From a virus, in the IMG/VR virus record IMGVR_UViG_3300023184_000302, positions 1 through 36,775 of that record: a stretch of DNA of 36,775 bases; one strand, written 5' to 3'. Both the position numbers and the translations under genes were made by a program. Position 1 is the stretch's first letter, and every line of letters begins with the position of its first letter. The notes beneath the pieces are model-generated. The model saw only the letters and a list, made by a program, of their open reading frames with translations. It did no database searches and was not told the DNA's origin. Positions 24,347 through 30,996 of this stretch are shown one piece after another.

Positions 24347-24685
24347 TTAAACTGGTTTCAAGGTTTCTTCGTTAAACCCAAAAGAGTTAACGACTTTCTT
24401 CATAGCTTTAAGCTCAAGTTCTTCGAGGTTAAGTATGAGGGCCATTTTTTCTTTAGGCTTGACCAGGACAATTAGAATATCTTCATTTTCGTCGCTGTTA
24501 AATATATGGGAAGAGGGCGTCTCATTCATTGAGGCCGACACGGTTTCCATAATTCTGTTGATGTCATCTGAGTCTCCAGGGTCCCCACTTAGGGCCCTGT
24601 TGACTATATCGCTTATCAAGCCTAAGTCGGATTTAGCTCGAACCATTGGGGTGAGCCCCAGTTCGTAGTTGCTTTCTGTGTCCAT
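24347..24685 (-). CDS. Acidic protein of unknown function
   Basis: The 112-residue product is acidic in its first half (SGDPGDSDDINRIMETVSA) and has a beta-helix end (DILIVLVKPKEKMALILNLEELELKAMKKV). No membrane segment or motif is visible. It is preceded by a 54-nt gap with a TATAAT-like box 44 nt before its ATG and followed by the long hairpin, so it may be a short transcription unit of its own. Confidence 0.5.
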   Translation of the reverse strand: MDTESNYELGLTPMVRAKSDLGLISDIVNRALSGDPGDSDDINRIMETVSASMNETPSSHIFNSDENEDILIVLVKPKEKMALILNLEELELKAMKKVVNSFGFNEETLKPV

Positions 24686-24728
24686 TTTGATGTGTTAAAT
24701 AACGAGCATAATATTTGTAACGTCAACT

Positions 24729-24740
24729 GATATTATACCC
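24729..24740 (-). promoter_or_regulatory. GGGTATAATATC element (candidate -10) before the 24685 gene
   Basis: The - strand reads GGGTATAATATC, a perfect TATAAT hexamer in a context repeated at four other gene boundaries. No -35 consensus is evident 17 nt upstream. It begins at the stop codon of the upstream small gene. Confidence 0.45.
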
Positions 24741-24877
24741 TAAAAGGATATAGATTTTTTGGTTGAGGTTAGGTGAATGGTATCTGGTAGCACGTACTCT
24801 ACATAACATTTCTTTTTCTGATAGGTTATGTAGACATATAGTGCTGTTGCTACTGCAACTGATATTAGTACTTTCAT
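24740..24877 (-). CDS. 45-residue membrane protein
   Basis: Start ATG is at 24877-24875, overlapping the upstream stop (ATGA); the TAG is at 24742-24740. The product begins with a membrane helix (VLISVAVATALYVYITY) and continues QKKKCYVEYVLPDTIHL. This is a single-pass protein with a short basic cytoplasmic-like tail. The overlap with the preceding gene supports that it is translated. I cannot assign a function. Confidence 0.5.
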   Translation of the reverse strand: MKVLISVAVATALYVYITYQKKKCYVEYVLPDTIHLTSTKKSISF

Positions 24878-25053
24878 TGTAATGTTTTACCTTTTGATGG
24901 GTGTTGTTTAATTTCAGCTGCTACGGCACGACGCACCGCAGCATCGATACGCAATATAAAGTCAGCTCCAACGCGTTCAAACGCATGGAAAGGACGCAGG
25001 GATTTGGCCATTTGTAGTGTGTATTCCTTGACTGCTTTTTTGTTTAGTAACAT
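24874..25053 (-). CDS. Small basic helical protein, histone-like in style
   Basis: The 59-residue product is LNKKAVKEYTLQMAKSL, then FERVGADFILRIDAAVRRAV and a conserved-looking end, EIKQHPSKGKTL. A strand or helix followed by 'V(S/G)xxFxxRxxAAVRxxxxxEIxxHPSxGKT' is a pattern I associate with small phage and bacterial proteins of histone-fold appearance, but without a search this is a guess. It is not a long-enough protein for enzymatic function and is probably nucleic-acid binding. Confidence 0.5.
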   Translation of the reverse strand: MLLNKKAVKEYTLQMAKSLRPFHAFERVGADFILRIDAAVRRAVAAEIKQHPSKGKTLQ

Positions 25054-25067
25054 TTTAGTAGTTTAGG

Positions 25068-25211
25068 TTAAGTGTGGTTTGAACTATCGTTCATATAATT
25101 ATGCGTTTCCAATAAGTCCCATACTTTGTCTAAACATTCTCCATCGGTTTCTATTTCTCCATCTCTCTCGATGATACGAATGATTTCCTGAATGATTTCT
25201 TTGTCGTTCAT
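25068..25211 (-). CDS. 47-residue acidic protein
   Basis: It runs from ATG 25211-25209 to TAA 25070-25068, 1 nt after the upstream gene stops. The product (MNDKEIIQEIIRIIERDGEI, then CLDKVWDLLETHNYMN) is helical and acidic. Its place in a chain of near-touching genes supports it. Unrecognised. Confidence 0.45.
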   Translation of the reverse strand: MNDKEIIQEIIRIIERDGEIETDGECLDKVWDLLETHNYMNDSSNHT

Positions 25212-25212
25212 A

Positions 25213-25506
25213 TTATTCTAATTCTTTTGTTGTTAGGATTGTGATTTGAATCGCATCTTCTTCTGAATCGGTATCAAGAAGGAACATGGAGGAACCAGAA
25301 ATCTTTACCTCTTGGTTGTCTCCCTCTGCAAAGTGGAGATCATATTCCTGTCCATCTTCGTCGCTCCATGTAATATACATGAACTCATTCTCATCGGAGA
25401 ACTCCAAATCTGCTAATGCAGGATAAACTAGAACTCCATCGTCAATGATGATTGCACTTGCATCTTCTAGGATTTTGTGGGCATCTTGTAGTGGTATTGT
25501 TTTCAT
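25213..25506 (-). CDS. Acidic beta-rich protein, conserved in phages
   Basis: The 97-residue product has a helix start (QDAHKILEDASAIIIDDGVL), a YPALADLEF turn, and beta segments (FMYITWSDEDGQEYDLHF, then EVKISGSSMFLLDTD). The protein is strongly acidic, and the 'DG-x(3)-YP-x-L-x-DLE...ITWxDExG' pattern recurs among phage early proteins of unknown role. DNA mimicry is imaginable from the charge, but nothing specific supports it. The start overlaps the upstream stop (ATGA). Confidence 0.5.
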   Translation of the reverse strand: MKTIPLQDAHKILEDASAIIIDDGVLVYPALADLEFSDENEFMYITWSDEDGQEYDLHFAEGDNQEVKISGSSMFLLDTDSEEDAIQITILTTKELE

Positions 25507-25679
25507 TTGTTTAGCTTTAATATCTTGAACACAAACCGTAACAAGGTTGTCATGCTGCTAGGTTTCGGGGCTGCAGGGTTGCAGCGTTTCTTTTCTAGCC
25601 GAATCATAAGCTCGGCCATTGCTAAGGGGTCAATGCAGGGCAATGATCCGTTGTAGTCTTTTCCAATGTATTTTGTCAT
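25503..25679 (-). CDS. 58-residue protein carrying an in-frame GGGTTGCA repeat
   Basis: It starts at ATG 25679-25677, overlapping the upstream stop, and ends overlapping the next start, both ATGA. The product is MTKYIGKDYNGSLPCIDPL, then LMIRLEKKRCNPAAPKPSS and a hydrophobic basic tail. The NPAAPKPS stretch is encoded by a copy of the dispersed GGGTTGCA-type repeat. The function is unknown. Confidence 0.45.
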   Translation of the reverse strand: MTKYIGKDYNGSLPCIDPLAMAELMIRLEKKRCNPAAPKPSSMTTLLRFVFKILKLNK

Positions 25680-25978
25680 GGGATGATGATGTTTGGTTTT
25701 GGTTTTCCTGTTAGTGCGTCCATTGCGTCATTAACTACGGTACACTCTTCCCACTTGAGGGTAGAGTTTGGGTGGGCTAGCGGGTACATCTTGCGGTGAT
25801 CCTCAAGAAGTTCATTCATGGCGGGGACCATGAGCTTCATGCGGTCTGCTAGCTGAGACATACGCCGTAGTTCTACCATGGCGTTCTTAGCGGCTTCGTC
25901 ATTATCTCCGTTTATGATTTCGATAATTGCGGGGGTTATTTCTTCCCAAGTGGGTGTTGCGTCTATGTATTCTGACAT
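25676..25978 (-). CDS. Conserved helical phage protein, unknown function
   Basis: The 100-residue product opens YIDATPTWEEITPAIIEIIN and continues AKNAMVELRRMSQLADRM, a 'PTWxEIxPxxxxxIxxG...EL-RMAxxAD' pattern shared by phage and plasmid early proteins without known function. It is all-helical. The leader has ATAGAAAACAAATAAC before the ATG, a variant of the ACAGAAA leader motif described here. Confidence 0.55.
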   Translation of the reverse strand: MSEYIDATPTWEEITPAIIEIINGDNDEAAKNAMVELRRMSQLADRMKLMVPAMNELLEDHRKMYPLAHPNSTLKWEECTVVNDAMDALTGKPKPNIIIP

Positions 25979-25990
25979 GTTATTTGTTTT

Positions 25991-26296
25991 CTATTTGGTT
26001 GTTGTGGTTTGCTTGTGTTGTTTGATTGCCGCTTTTACTGCGGGGGAGCAGTCCTTTAAACATCTTGCTATGTCTTCTTTAGAGAGGAGGTCTGTCGGGT
26101 GAGTCTCTTCCCATCCAGAGGCGTAGTCCTCGGTGAGATACGCCAGCACGTCGTCTAGTATTTCTTCCAAAGCCTCGTCCGTAAGGTCGAGGTCGTCTCC
26201 GATAAGTGTGAGGGTGCGTTTGTCTCGTAGTGCTACGCTCACGGCTTCAAGGATGACGATTATGTTGGCTTCGATTTTTTCTGGTAGTTTTTTCAT
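25991..26296 (-). CDS. Helical acidic protein, unknown function
   Basis: The 101-residue product is mainly helical: PEKIEANIIVILEAVSVALR, then LTDEALEEILDDVLAYLTED, ending in a Thr/Lys tail (KQHKQTTTTK). No motif is recognised. It ends 12 nt before the next gene and starts 2 nt after the upstream stop, in the same operon. Confidence 0.45.
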   Translation of the reverse strand: MKKLPEKIEANIIVILEAVSVALRDKRTLTLIGDDLDLTDEALEEILDDVLAYLTEDYASGWEETHPTDLLSKEDIARCLKDCSPAVKAAIKQHKQTTTTK

Positions 26297-26298
26297 AT

Positions 26299-26616
26299 TT
26301 ATTCTAGTTGGTTGGTGTTTTCGTAATAGGCGTTTTCTTCTTCAGCTTCCTCGGCGGTCCGCCAACATTCTTCGTAATAGGTGTTGTTGTCGTGCCGCTC
26401 TAGGGTTGCAATATGACCTATGTGGTTGACGAAGTGGTGCGGCGGGCCAGTAATGATCCATTCTGATCCGTCATCACCTTCCGCTTCGGTGACTGACCAT
26501 ATTTGGTTGTCGTTGAAGCCAGCGTTTTTGGCTGCTTGCCAGTCTGTAAAGTAGTTTCCATCGGGCTGTCGGATTTCTTCGTAAGGGAAATCGCCTTTAA
26601 TTATAGTTGCTTCCAT
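26299..26616 (-). CDS. Acidic protein, unknown function
   Basis: I place the start at ATG 26616-26614 (105 residues), 4 nt after the upstream gene's stop; a start at 26667 would overlap that gene by 47 nt. The product (IIKGDFPYEEIRQPDGNYFT, then NQIWSVTEAEGDDGSEWIIT) is beta-rich and acidic, with a tail of Glu residues. It resembles its upstream neighbour in style: both have a 'DGNYFTDWQAAKNAG'-like or 'DGEIYN...EEARKHGA' segment with a predicted helix after it. The two may be distant duplicates. Confidence 0.45.
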   Translation of the reverse strand: MEATIIKGDFPYEEIRQPDGNYFTDWQAAKNAGFNDNQIWSVTEAEGDDGSEWIITGPPHHFVNHIGHIATLERHDNNTYYEECWRTAEEAEEENAYYENTNQLE

Positions 26617-26620
26617 TGGT

Positions 26621-26983
26621 TTAGCTGTTGAATCGGTTTGGTTTGATGAGTGAGGACAGGGCTTCATCGACTCTTCTTAATGAAATGTCGGTGAATCTCC
26701 TGCGTTTGTTGACGAGGAGGTCGCCTCCGAGGTCATTGATGTCGGCTCCCACACAATGGAGAGCGGCTTTCACGGCATCCATCCCGTCGAGGATGGCGGA
26801 GTAGCCTGCGTCTATTGTTCCGAATTTATGGGTTGCCCCGTGCTTACGGGCTTCCTCAATGGTCGCGTAGTTGCCCCTGTTGTAAATCTCCCCGTCCAGT
26901 TGGTAGATATCCGTGAAGTGGTCATAGGGGCGAGGTTCGATGGGCCGGTTTATGTCGTGGTCGATAATGTCTGGTGTGTTCAT
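26621..26983 (-). CDS. Conserved early-type protein, unknown function
   Basis: The 120-residue product opens MNTPDIIDHDINRPIEPRPY and has FTDIYQLDGEIYNRGNYATI followed by EEARKHGATHKFGT. Its C-terminal part, FTDISLRRVDEALSSLI, is helical and basic. It overlaps the upstream gene by 4 nt. It may be a distant paralogue of the following gene. No function can be assigned. Confidence 0.45.
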   Translation of the reverse strand: MNTPDIIDHDINRPIEPRPYDHFTDIYQLDGEIYNRGNYATIEEARKHGATHKFGTIDAGYSAILDGMDAVKAALHCVGADINDLGGDLLVNKRRRFTDISLRRVDEALSSLIKPNRFNS

Positions 26984-27162
26984 AGGTGATCGTATTCGTG
27001 TGAGTCTTCGTATGGTATAATTTGCCAGCCGCCCGCTTTGATTTTGCGGGAAGTTTTTACAAACTCTTCGGCGTCCTTCTGGTTTTCAAAAGTCTCTATG
27101 ACTTTCCAGCGCGCTATGTTGCTGTCGTATACAAGGAGCGTCTGTTTTATATTGTCACTCAT
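26980..27162 (-). CDS. 60-residue protein, unknown function
   Basis: The product is MSDNIKQTLLVYDSNIARWK, then ETFENQKDAEEFVKTSRK and GGWQIIPYEDSHEYD. This is an alpha/beta pattern of strand-helix-strand seen in many short phage proteins that carry a 'xDAExFVxxxR' helix. It overlaps the next gene by 4 nt. Confidence 0.45.
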   Translation of the reverse strand: MSDNIKQTLLVYDSNIARWKVIETFENQKDAEEFVKTSRKIKAGGWQIIPYEDSHEYDHL

Positions 27163-27181
27163 AGTTAGGTGTTCATTTGGT

Positions 27182-27418
27182 TTAGCTGTGTATTATTGCG
27201 GTTTCGTTTACTATCTGGATATTGGTGGCCCTACCTGCCATAACGCATCTCGGTTGGGCTTTCCTATTACGGGTTTTGATGGGCACTCGGCAGTCTAACC
27301 CCTCTACGAAGTGGCAAGCTCCGTTGAAGTGGATTGTAAGTATGTTTTTCTTTCTCTGAAGCGACAGAGGCTTATTGTAGTGGAACCAAAAGGCTTTTAG
27401 TTTTGGTGGTGTGTTCAT
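27182..27418 (-). CDS. 78-residue basic protein, unknown function
   Basis: The product (PPKLKAFWFHYNKPLSLQR, then ILTIHFNGACHFVEGLDC, ending KTRNRKAQPRCVMAGRATNI) is basic, with two strands followed by an Arg-rich loop. 'FWFHYNKPxSxxxxxxxLTIHFxGxCHxVxxLxC' suggests a small beta fold with structural cysteines. No known function. Confidence 0.45.
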   Translation of the reverse strand: MNTPPKLKAFWFHYNKPLSLQRKKNILTIHFNGACHFVEGLDCRVPIKTRNRKAQPRCVMAGRATNIQIVNETAIIHS

Positions 27419-27422
27419 ATCT

Positions 27423-28094
27423 TCAGTTCCCAGTTGCGAATCGCAGGGCTACAAGGTCACCTACTAGAGCTGAGGTATCGATGGTCTTTAATACGTCCTC
27501 TGGGTTACTTGACTTTGCGGCTTTTTCTTTCTGCTTGGTTTCAATTGAGCGCGTCATCGTTTCGATAATGTCCTTTGGAATAAAGGATTTTACCTCGGGC
27601 CATACGGTTACTGCGTGGTTTAAGCTGCGACAGGATTTAAGGAATGTTATAACTTTTTCTTTTGTAGCGTCCCATTTCTCAGCTAATTTTGTGCGCAGTT
27701 TAAACTCTGCGATCATTTCGTCTATTTTAGGGTGCCTACCAGACACAAGCATATATGTAGTAAACTCACGCATGTCAGGTGGGAGAGTATAGTTTTTTAT
27801 AGTGCTTGTTGGATGTAGCCTAAAAGTTAACCCACCTTTAGCAATGCTAACTTCTATTCCTTTTCTGTATCTATCTGGGCCTACGTCAAACCCATTGCGC
27901 CATTCAGCAGGGGTTGTAGCTTTTAACGGCAGGTACTTACCCCACAATATATTGTCTACAAACGCCATGTCGCTAAAATCTACAGGAATTTCGCAATTGG
28001 GGGATCCAAACTCAGCTTTAATTGCCGAGCTACACTTTTGTTTAATGTTGGTTTCTACTTCGTTCAAAAAGTTTTCGGTGATTCTTACGGTCAT
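27423..28094 (-). CDS. Early protein, possibly nucleotide-modification-associated (Nmad5-like)
   Basis: The 223-residue product has an N-terminal helix (ENFLNEVETNIKQKCSSAIK), a middle segment with KYLPLKATTPAEWRNGFDVG and LTFRLHPTS, and a C-terminal helix block, FLKSCRSLNHAVTVWPEVK followed by FIPKDI. The 'LxSCxxLxxAxxxWPExxxFIP' end resembles phage proteins assigned to the Nmad5 family, which is associated with DNA-base modification gene sets. There is no catalytic motif I can name, and no other modification genes are seen in the window. The leader has ACAGAAA 8 nt before the ATG. Confidence 0.4.
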   Translation of the reverse strand: MTVRITENFLNEVETNIKQKCSSAIKAEFGSPNCEIPVDFSDMAFVDNILWGKYLPLKATTPAEWRNGFDVGPDRYRKGIEVSIAKGGLTFRLHPTSTIKNYTLPPDMREFTTYMLVSGRHPKIDEMIAEFKLRTKLAEKWDATKEKVITFLKSCRSLNHAVTVWPEVKSFIPKDIIETMTRSIETKQKEKAAKSSNPEDVLKTIDTSALVGDLVALRFATGN

Positions 28095-28109
28095 ATATTT
28101 ATTTTCTGT

Positions 28110-28517
28110 TTATAATGTTACGTTTGTTACTTTGGTCTTTTGTGTCTTGAGTGGGAGTGGGGATTTAACTTCTGCTAATGTGTCTTTGTCTACGTGTTGC
28201 GGGGTTCGGTGCATCCACGGCTGTGTTTGAATTGAGGCGCACCAATCTTGTAGGGATGGGATGAACCCCATATCTTCCTTGACATGTTGCTCCCCTATAT
28301 ACCTGACAGGAATTGTCTTTCCGTAGCTGTTAGTCATGGTTACCCCAAACTTATCTTCACAAGCAAAGATGCCTTCTGCGTGATGCCTTAGGACTCTGTG
28401 CCTGAAGTCTGCGTAGTAACGCTTGCTTTCATCGAACCAGGAGTGGATAGCCAGGTAATCTTCTGGCGTTCCACCGAACTTTTTAGCTGATGATAGTGAG
28501 TGGTGGTAGGGGTGCAT
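28110..28517 (-). CDS. DUF6915-like protein
   Basis: From ATG 28517 the product starts MHPYHHSLSSAKKFGGTPED and continues IHSWFDESKRYYADFRHRVL and RHHAEGIFACEDKFG. 'HPxxHxxSSAKKFGGxPEDYxxIHxWFDxSK...ADFRHRxLRHHAEGIF' is the pattern of the DUF6915 family, whose role is unknown. I choose 28517 over 28580 because it begins 1 nt after the upstream stop and matches the usual family start. His-rich positions might bind metal. The C-terminal 30 residues are a basic Thr/Lys tail. Confidence 0.7.
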   Translation of the reverse strand: MHPYHHSLSSAKKFGGTPEDYLAIHSWFDESKRYYADFRHRVLRHHAEGIFACEDKFGVTMTNSYGKTIPVRYIGEQHVKEDMGFIPSLQDWCASIQTQPWMHRTPQHVDKDTLAEVKSPLPLKTQKTKVTNVTL

Positions 28518-28518
28518 A

Positions 28519-28956
28519 TTATTCTTTCCCTTCCAATAGCGAGACGGTACTTGCATCGCAGTCAGTTTCAGTTCGCTCATAATAATATGAAGTCACCTCC
28601 ATATTTAGAGTAGTTAAGTCTATTTTAAGCACCCCTCCCCCGCCCTCATTGTTGACCCAATCGCACGTTACATGCGCCTGAATTAACTTAAACACCACTT
28701 CGTCGCCAGAATCCCAATCGCTAGCACGAAGGGCATCGTTTTCTTCTGCTGTCGAGGGTTCAATATCTACGTCATCGATATCACCGCTATCTCCAGAGCC
28801 CGAAAAAGAGATCTCTACATCTGTCGCATTGGGGCAATGGGTTACTATTTTAGTAAGCCACTCTGCAAGTTTTGGGTTGGTTCCCATTATCTTAAGTTCA
28901 ATTAACTTTGCGACTGCTTTGTTGGCTTTGGTTGGTTTTTTGGTTTTGGCTTTCAT
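28519..28956 (-). CDS. DUF6878-like acidic protein
   Basis: The 145-residue product has a basic start (MKAKTKKPTKANKAVAKL), then VEISFSGSGDSGDIDDVDIE and, later, CDWVNNEGGGGVLKIDL. The 'FxGSGDSGxI' and 'WxNNxGGxG' elements are those of the DUF6878-type family in phages and plasmids; no activity is known. The leader carries ACAGAAA 8 nt before the ATG. It overlaps the preceding gene by 4 nt. In this block it lies near the ATPase/VWA module, as related families often do. Confidence 0.6.
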   Translation of the reverse strand: MKAKTKKPTKANKAVAKLIELKIMGTNPKLAEWLTKIVTHCPNATDVEISFSGSGDSGDIDDVDIEPSTAEENDALRASDWDSGDEVVFKLIQAHVTCDWVNNEGGGGVLKIDLTTLNMEVTSYYYERTETDCDASTVSLLEGKE

Positions 28957-29147
28957 GGTTGTATTTTCTGTATTGCTGCTTTTAGGGATTTAATTACCTG
29001 CATGGTTGGCTTGATGGTCAACTCATGCCCGTATGTCAGGCATGAGTGATCCACGTTTTCTAATTCTAGCTCTAACAAAGCTTGCTTTGAGGACTTTAGT
29101 AAGGTTTCAAAGGCTTTGCGGTTTACAGTTATTGAGTTGGCTTTCAT
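28953..29147 (-). CDS. 64-residue helical protein, unknown function
   Basis: The product reads MKANSITVNRKAFETLLKSS, then ALLELELENVDHSCLTYGHE and IKPTMQVIKSLKAAIQKIQP. It has two amphipathic helices around a short loop. ACAGAAA lies 5 nt before the ATG, and a GGGTATAATATT element starts 19 nt before it. A 9-bp inverted repeat occurs within the coding region at 29021-29047. No family recognised. Confidence 0.45.
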   Translation of the reverse strand: MKANSITVNRKAFETLLKSSKQALLELELENVDHSCLTYGHELTIKPTMQVIKSLKAAIQKIQP

Positions 29148-30022
29148 GCTGCTTTCTGTTGCGGGAATATTATACCCATTGAGGATAGAATATCGCCTGC
29201 TGTCTTGTGGGCCGTCTTGCGAACCGTATCGTCTGCACGAATCTGATCGGGCTCAAGATCAGCAACTTTCTCAGCTTCCCCTACTAGACGGAGCAGGGTC
29301 TCATCCCCCGTAACATTGAGCTTTGGAATCTGTTTGCACAGATCACGAAGGTTAGTGATAAGGGTGTTACGGAAGATTTTATCCCCGTCATCAAGTCGCT
29401 CGGTCACGCGGGTTAGGGCGTCCCCTAGCCTTTCATATAGGGAGTCGTTAGCAACTTTCATGGATTCCGACAGGCTGGTGTCAATATCGTTCCCGATTTG
29501 GGAACGCACATCTTCTGGCAAGTCAACTCGGAAGTCGGCGCTATCTGGTAGCGGGAACCACGAGACACGCACTGCGAACTTAGAGCGAACCACTTCGACT
29601 GGTGGGTAGTCGCTCTCGTTAAACAGCCCGTTGAGAGCTGTTTTAGCTTTTACTCGGTGCGCGTCGTAGTTCACTAGGAACTCACCTACTGCGGTATCGA
29701 ACTCGGATCGGCCAGCACGTTCATCCTTTGCAAAGTCCTCCCATGAAGCGGAAGGGAGGATACGAATCCCATCATCCCGCCACGGTAAGGTGTGCCTGTA
29801 GAATATCGCTCTGAGCACCCCTTCTGCTTTCTTTACTCTGTCGATTGATCCATCTGGCAGAAGGTTTTTTACGAATGCTCCAGCGTCCTTGCTGGCCCCA
29901 TGTTTGATGAGGGTTTCAAGGGTAGCGATGCGGTCTGTCTTCTTAGGATTCCACACGCTGATGTTGAGTGTGGCTAGCATTGCGCATGAGCGCAGGTCTT
30001 TTGTTTGTGTTAGTGTTGTCAT
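29144..30022 (-). CDS. DUF3150-like protein of the MoxR/VWA module
   Basis: The 292-residue product contains LATLNISVWNPKKTDRIATLE, SWEDFAKDERAGRSEFDTAV and a long helical C-terminal half with SESMKVANDSLYERLGDAL. 'L..L.I..W...K.D......' followed by a region rich in helices and 'FVxNYxxxRxxA' is typical of DUF3150 proteins. In phages these recur beside a MoxR-type AAA+ ATPase and a VWA protein, both found just upstream here. Its role is unknown; a substrate adaptor for the ATPase is a reasonable inference. The AC-rich leader (ACACACAACAAACCAA) has no Shine-Dalgarno sequence. It overlaps the next gene by 4 nt. Confidence 0.6.
   Translation of the reverse strand: MTTLTQTKDLRSCAMLATLNISVWNPKKTDRIATLETLIKHGASKDAGAFVKNLLPDGSIDRVKKAEGVLRAIFYRHTLPWRDDGIRILPSASWEDFAKDERAGRSEFDTAVGEFLVNYDAHRVKAKTALNGLFNESDYPPVEVVRSKFAVRVSWFPLPDSADFRVDLPEDVRSQIGNDIDTSLSESMKVANDSLYERLGDALTRVTERLDDGDKIFRNTLITNLRDLCKQIPKLNVTGDETLLRLVGEAEKVADLEPDQIRADDTVRKTAHKTAGDILSSMGIIFPQQKAA
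29166..29177 (-). promoter_or_regulatory. GGGTATAATATT element (candidate -10) before the 29147 gene
   Basis: The - strand reads GGGTATAATATT inside the last codons of the 292-residue gene, 19 nt before the next ATG. It matches the element at 24729 in 11 of 12 positions. No -35 box is evident. Confidence 0.35.
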
Positions 30023-30318
30023 TTGGTTTGTTGTGTGTGGTTTAGCTTATTTATTACTTTTAGTGTGGTGATCAGTTTGTTGAAGTATTTCTCTTCTAGT
30101 CCGAGCGCTGCATTAAACTCCGCAGACACTCGTGGGCTAGATATTTTGTACATCTTGTTATATGTGTACACGTACCAACTATGTGATTCGTGACACGCAT
30201 CCTTGAGTTTTCTACAACGGCTTAGTCGCATATCTGGACTGTGCCTGACTGCTGGCAGGCATGTTCGTTTAGTTGACAAACCTTCTACAAGCTCTTGTAG
30301 TTGCTGTTTCTTTCCCAT
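30019..30318 (-). CDS. Basic 99-residue protein, unknown function
   Basis: The product (KKQQLQELVEGLSTKRTCLP, then MRLSRCRKLKDACHESHSWY, ending KLITTLKVINKLNHTQQTK) is basic and mostly helical with three cysteines and two histidines in the middle. It could be a small zinc- or nucleic-acid-binding protein. It overlaps the DUF3150-like gene by 4 nt, in the same operon as the ATPase and VWA genes. Unrecognised. Confidence 0.45.
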   Translation of the reverse strand: MGKKQQLQELVEGLSTKRTCLPAVRHSPDMRLSRCRKLKDACHESHSWYVYTYNKMYKISSPRVSAEFNAALGLEEKYFNKLITTLKVINKLNHTQQTK

Positions 30319-30319
30319 A

Positions 30320-30985
30320 TTATATTAGGTTGCCGCATTCATCATACTTGTAATCGTTGCAGAGGCTTGACTCCCTAGCGCTCTCTTCCGATGTCTGGTA
30401 TTCATACTCTTCCTTTAAATCCGAGTAGATTTCTTGAGCCAGCCCCCTAGCGTATTCAAGTATGTTCTTCTCTATGGCATCTCTATCTAGGACGCTGTTA
30501 AAATCCGATAGCCTATCCTCTAGTTTTTCGGAACCATTTCCATTGCCCCAGCCATCTCCGAGTCCGTAGTCGGAGACCTCTAACTGCATGGTGTTTTCGT
30601 GGCTGTATCTCCCCGAAGTAGTGATGTTGCCCTCTACATGGAAGTCTGTGACTCGATGCCCATCTAATCGAAGTTCAGTCCAGAACACCAACGCTTTTGT
30701 TTTGTCGACTTCTGAAAGGAACTGCTTTGCGTTGTCTCCTACAAGGTGGAAACTGCAACTAAAAGAAGCCCCGTCTCCCTGACTCCAGAAGCCTGACCAC
30801 TGGATTTCTGGGTTGGAAAACCCTTTCTCGACTAGCTTGCCTTGCCACTCTTCTACAGTATCGGAATGCCAATCGTCCCATAGGCTGGAAACAAAGTCTT
30901 CCACAGCTTTTCCCCTAGCCTCGGGACTGAGTTCATCGAATGTAAACTCTGTTTTACATTCTAGTACATCTTGGTCTAACGTCAT
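30320..30985 (-). CDS. Conserved phage early protein with SGFWSQGDGASF motif
   Basis: The 221-residue product has FTFDELSPEARGKAVEDFVS near the start, EIQWSGFWSQGDGASFSCSF around residue 60, and a C-terminal helix (LEYARGLAQEIYSDLKEEYE). 'F-x-ELSxxAxxxAxxxF...GFWSQGDGASF' is found in many phage proteins of unknown function. The fold looks alpha/beta. The leader ATAGAAAGGATACTT is the closest to an ordinary Shine-Dalgarno site among - strand genes. It lies between the VWA gene and the DUF3150 gene and is probably co-transcribed with them. Confidence 0.55.
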   Translation of the reverse strand: MTLDQDVLECKTEFTFDELSPEARGKAVEDFVSSLWDDWHSDTVEEWQGKLVEKGFSNPEIQWSGFWSQGDGASFSCSFHLVGDNAKQFLSEVDKTKALVFWTELRLDGHRVTDFHVEGNITTSGRYSHENTMQLEVSDYGLGDGWGNGNGSEKLEDRLSDFNSVLDRDAIEKNILEYARGLAQEIYSDLKEEYEYQTSEESARESSLCNDYKYDECGNLI

Positions 30986-30996
30986 AAGTATCCTTT

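Noticed and set aside
27802-28230. A 142-residue + strand frame across the end of two - strand genes
   Set aside because: It is antisense to two well-supported genes (223-residue and DUF6915-like) and has no leader or family.
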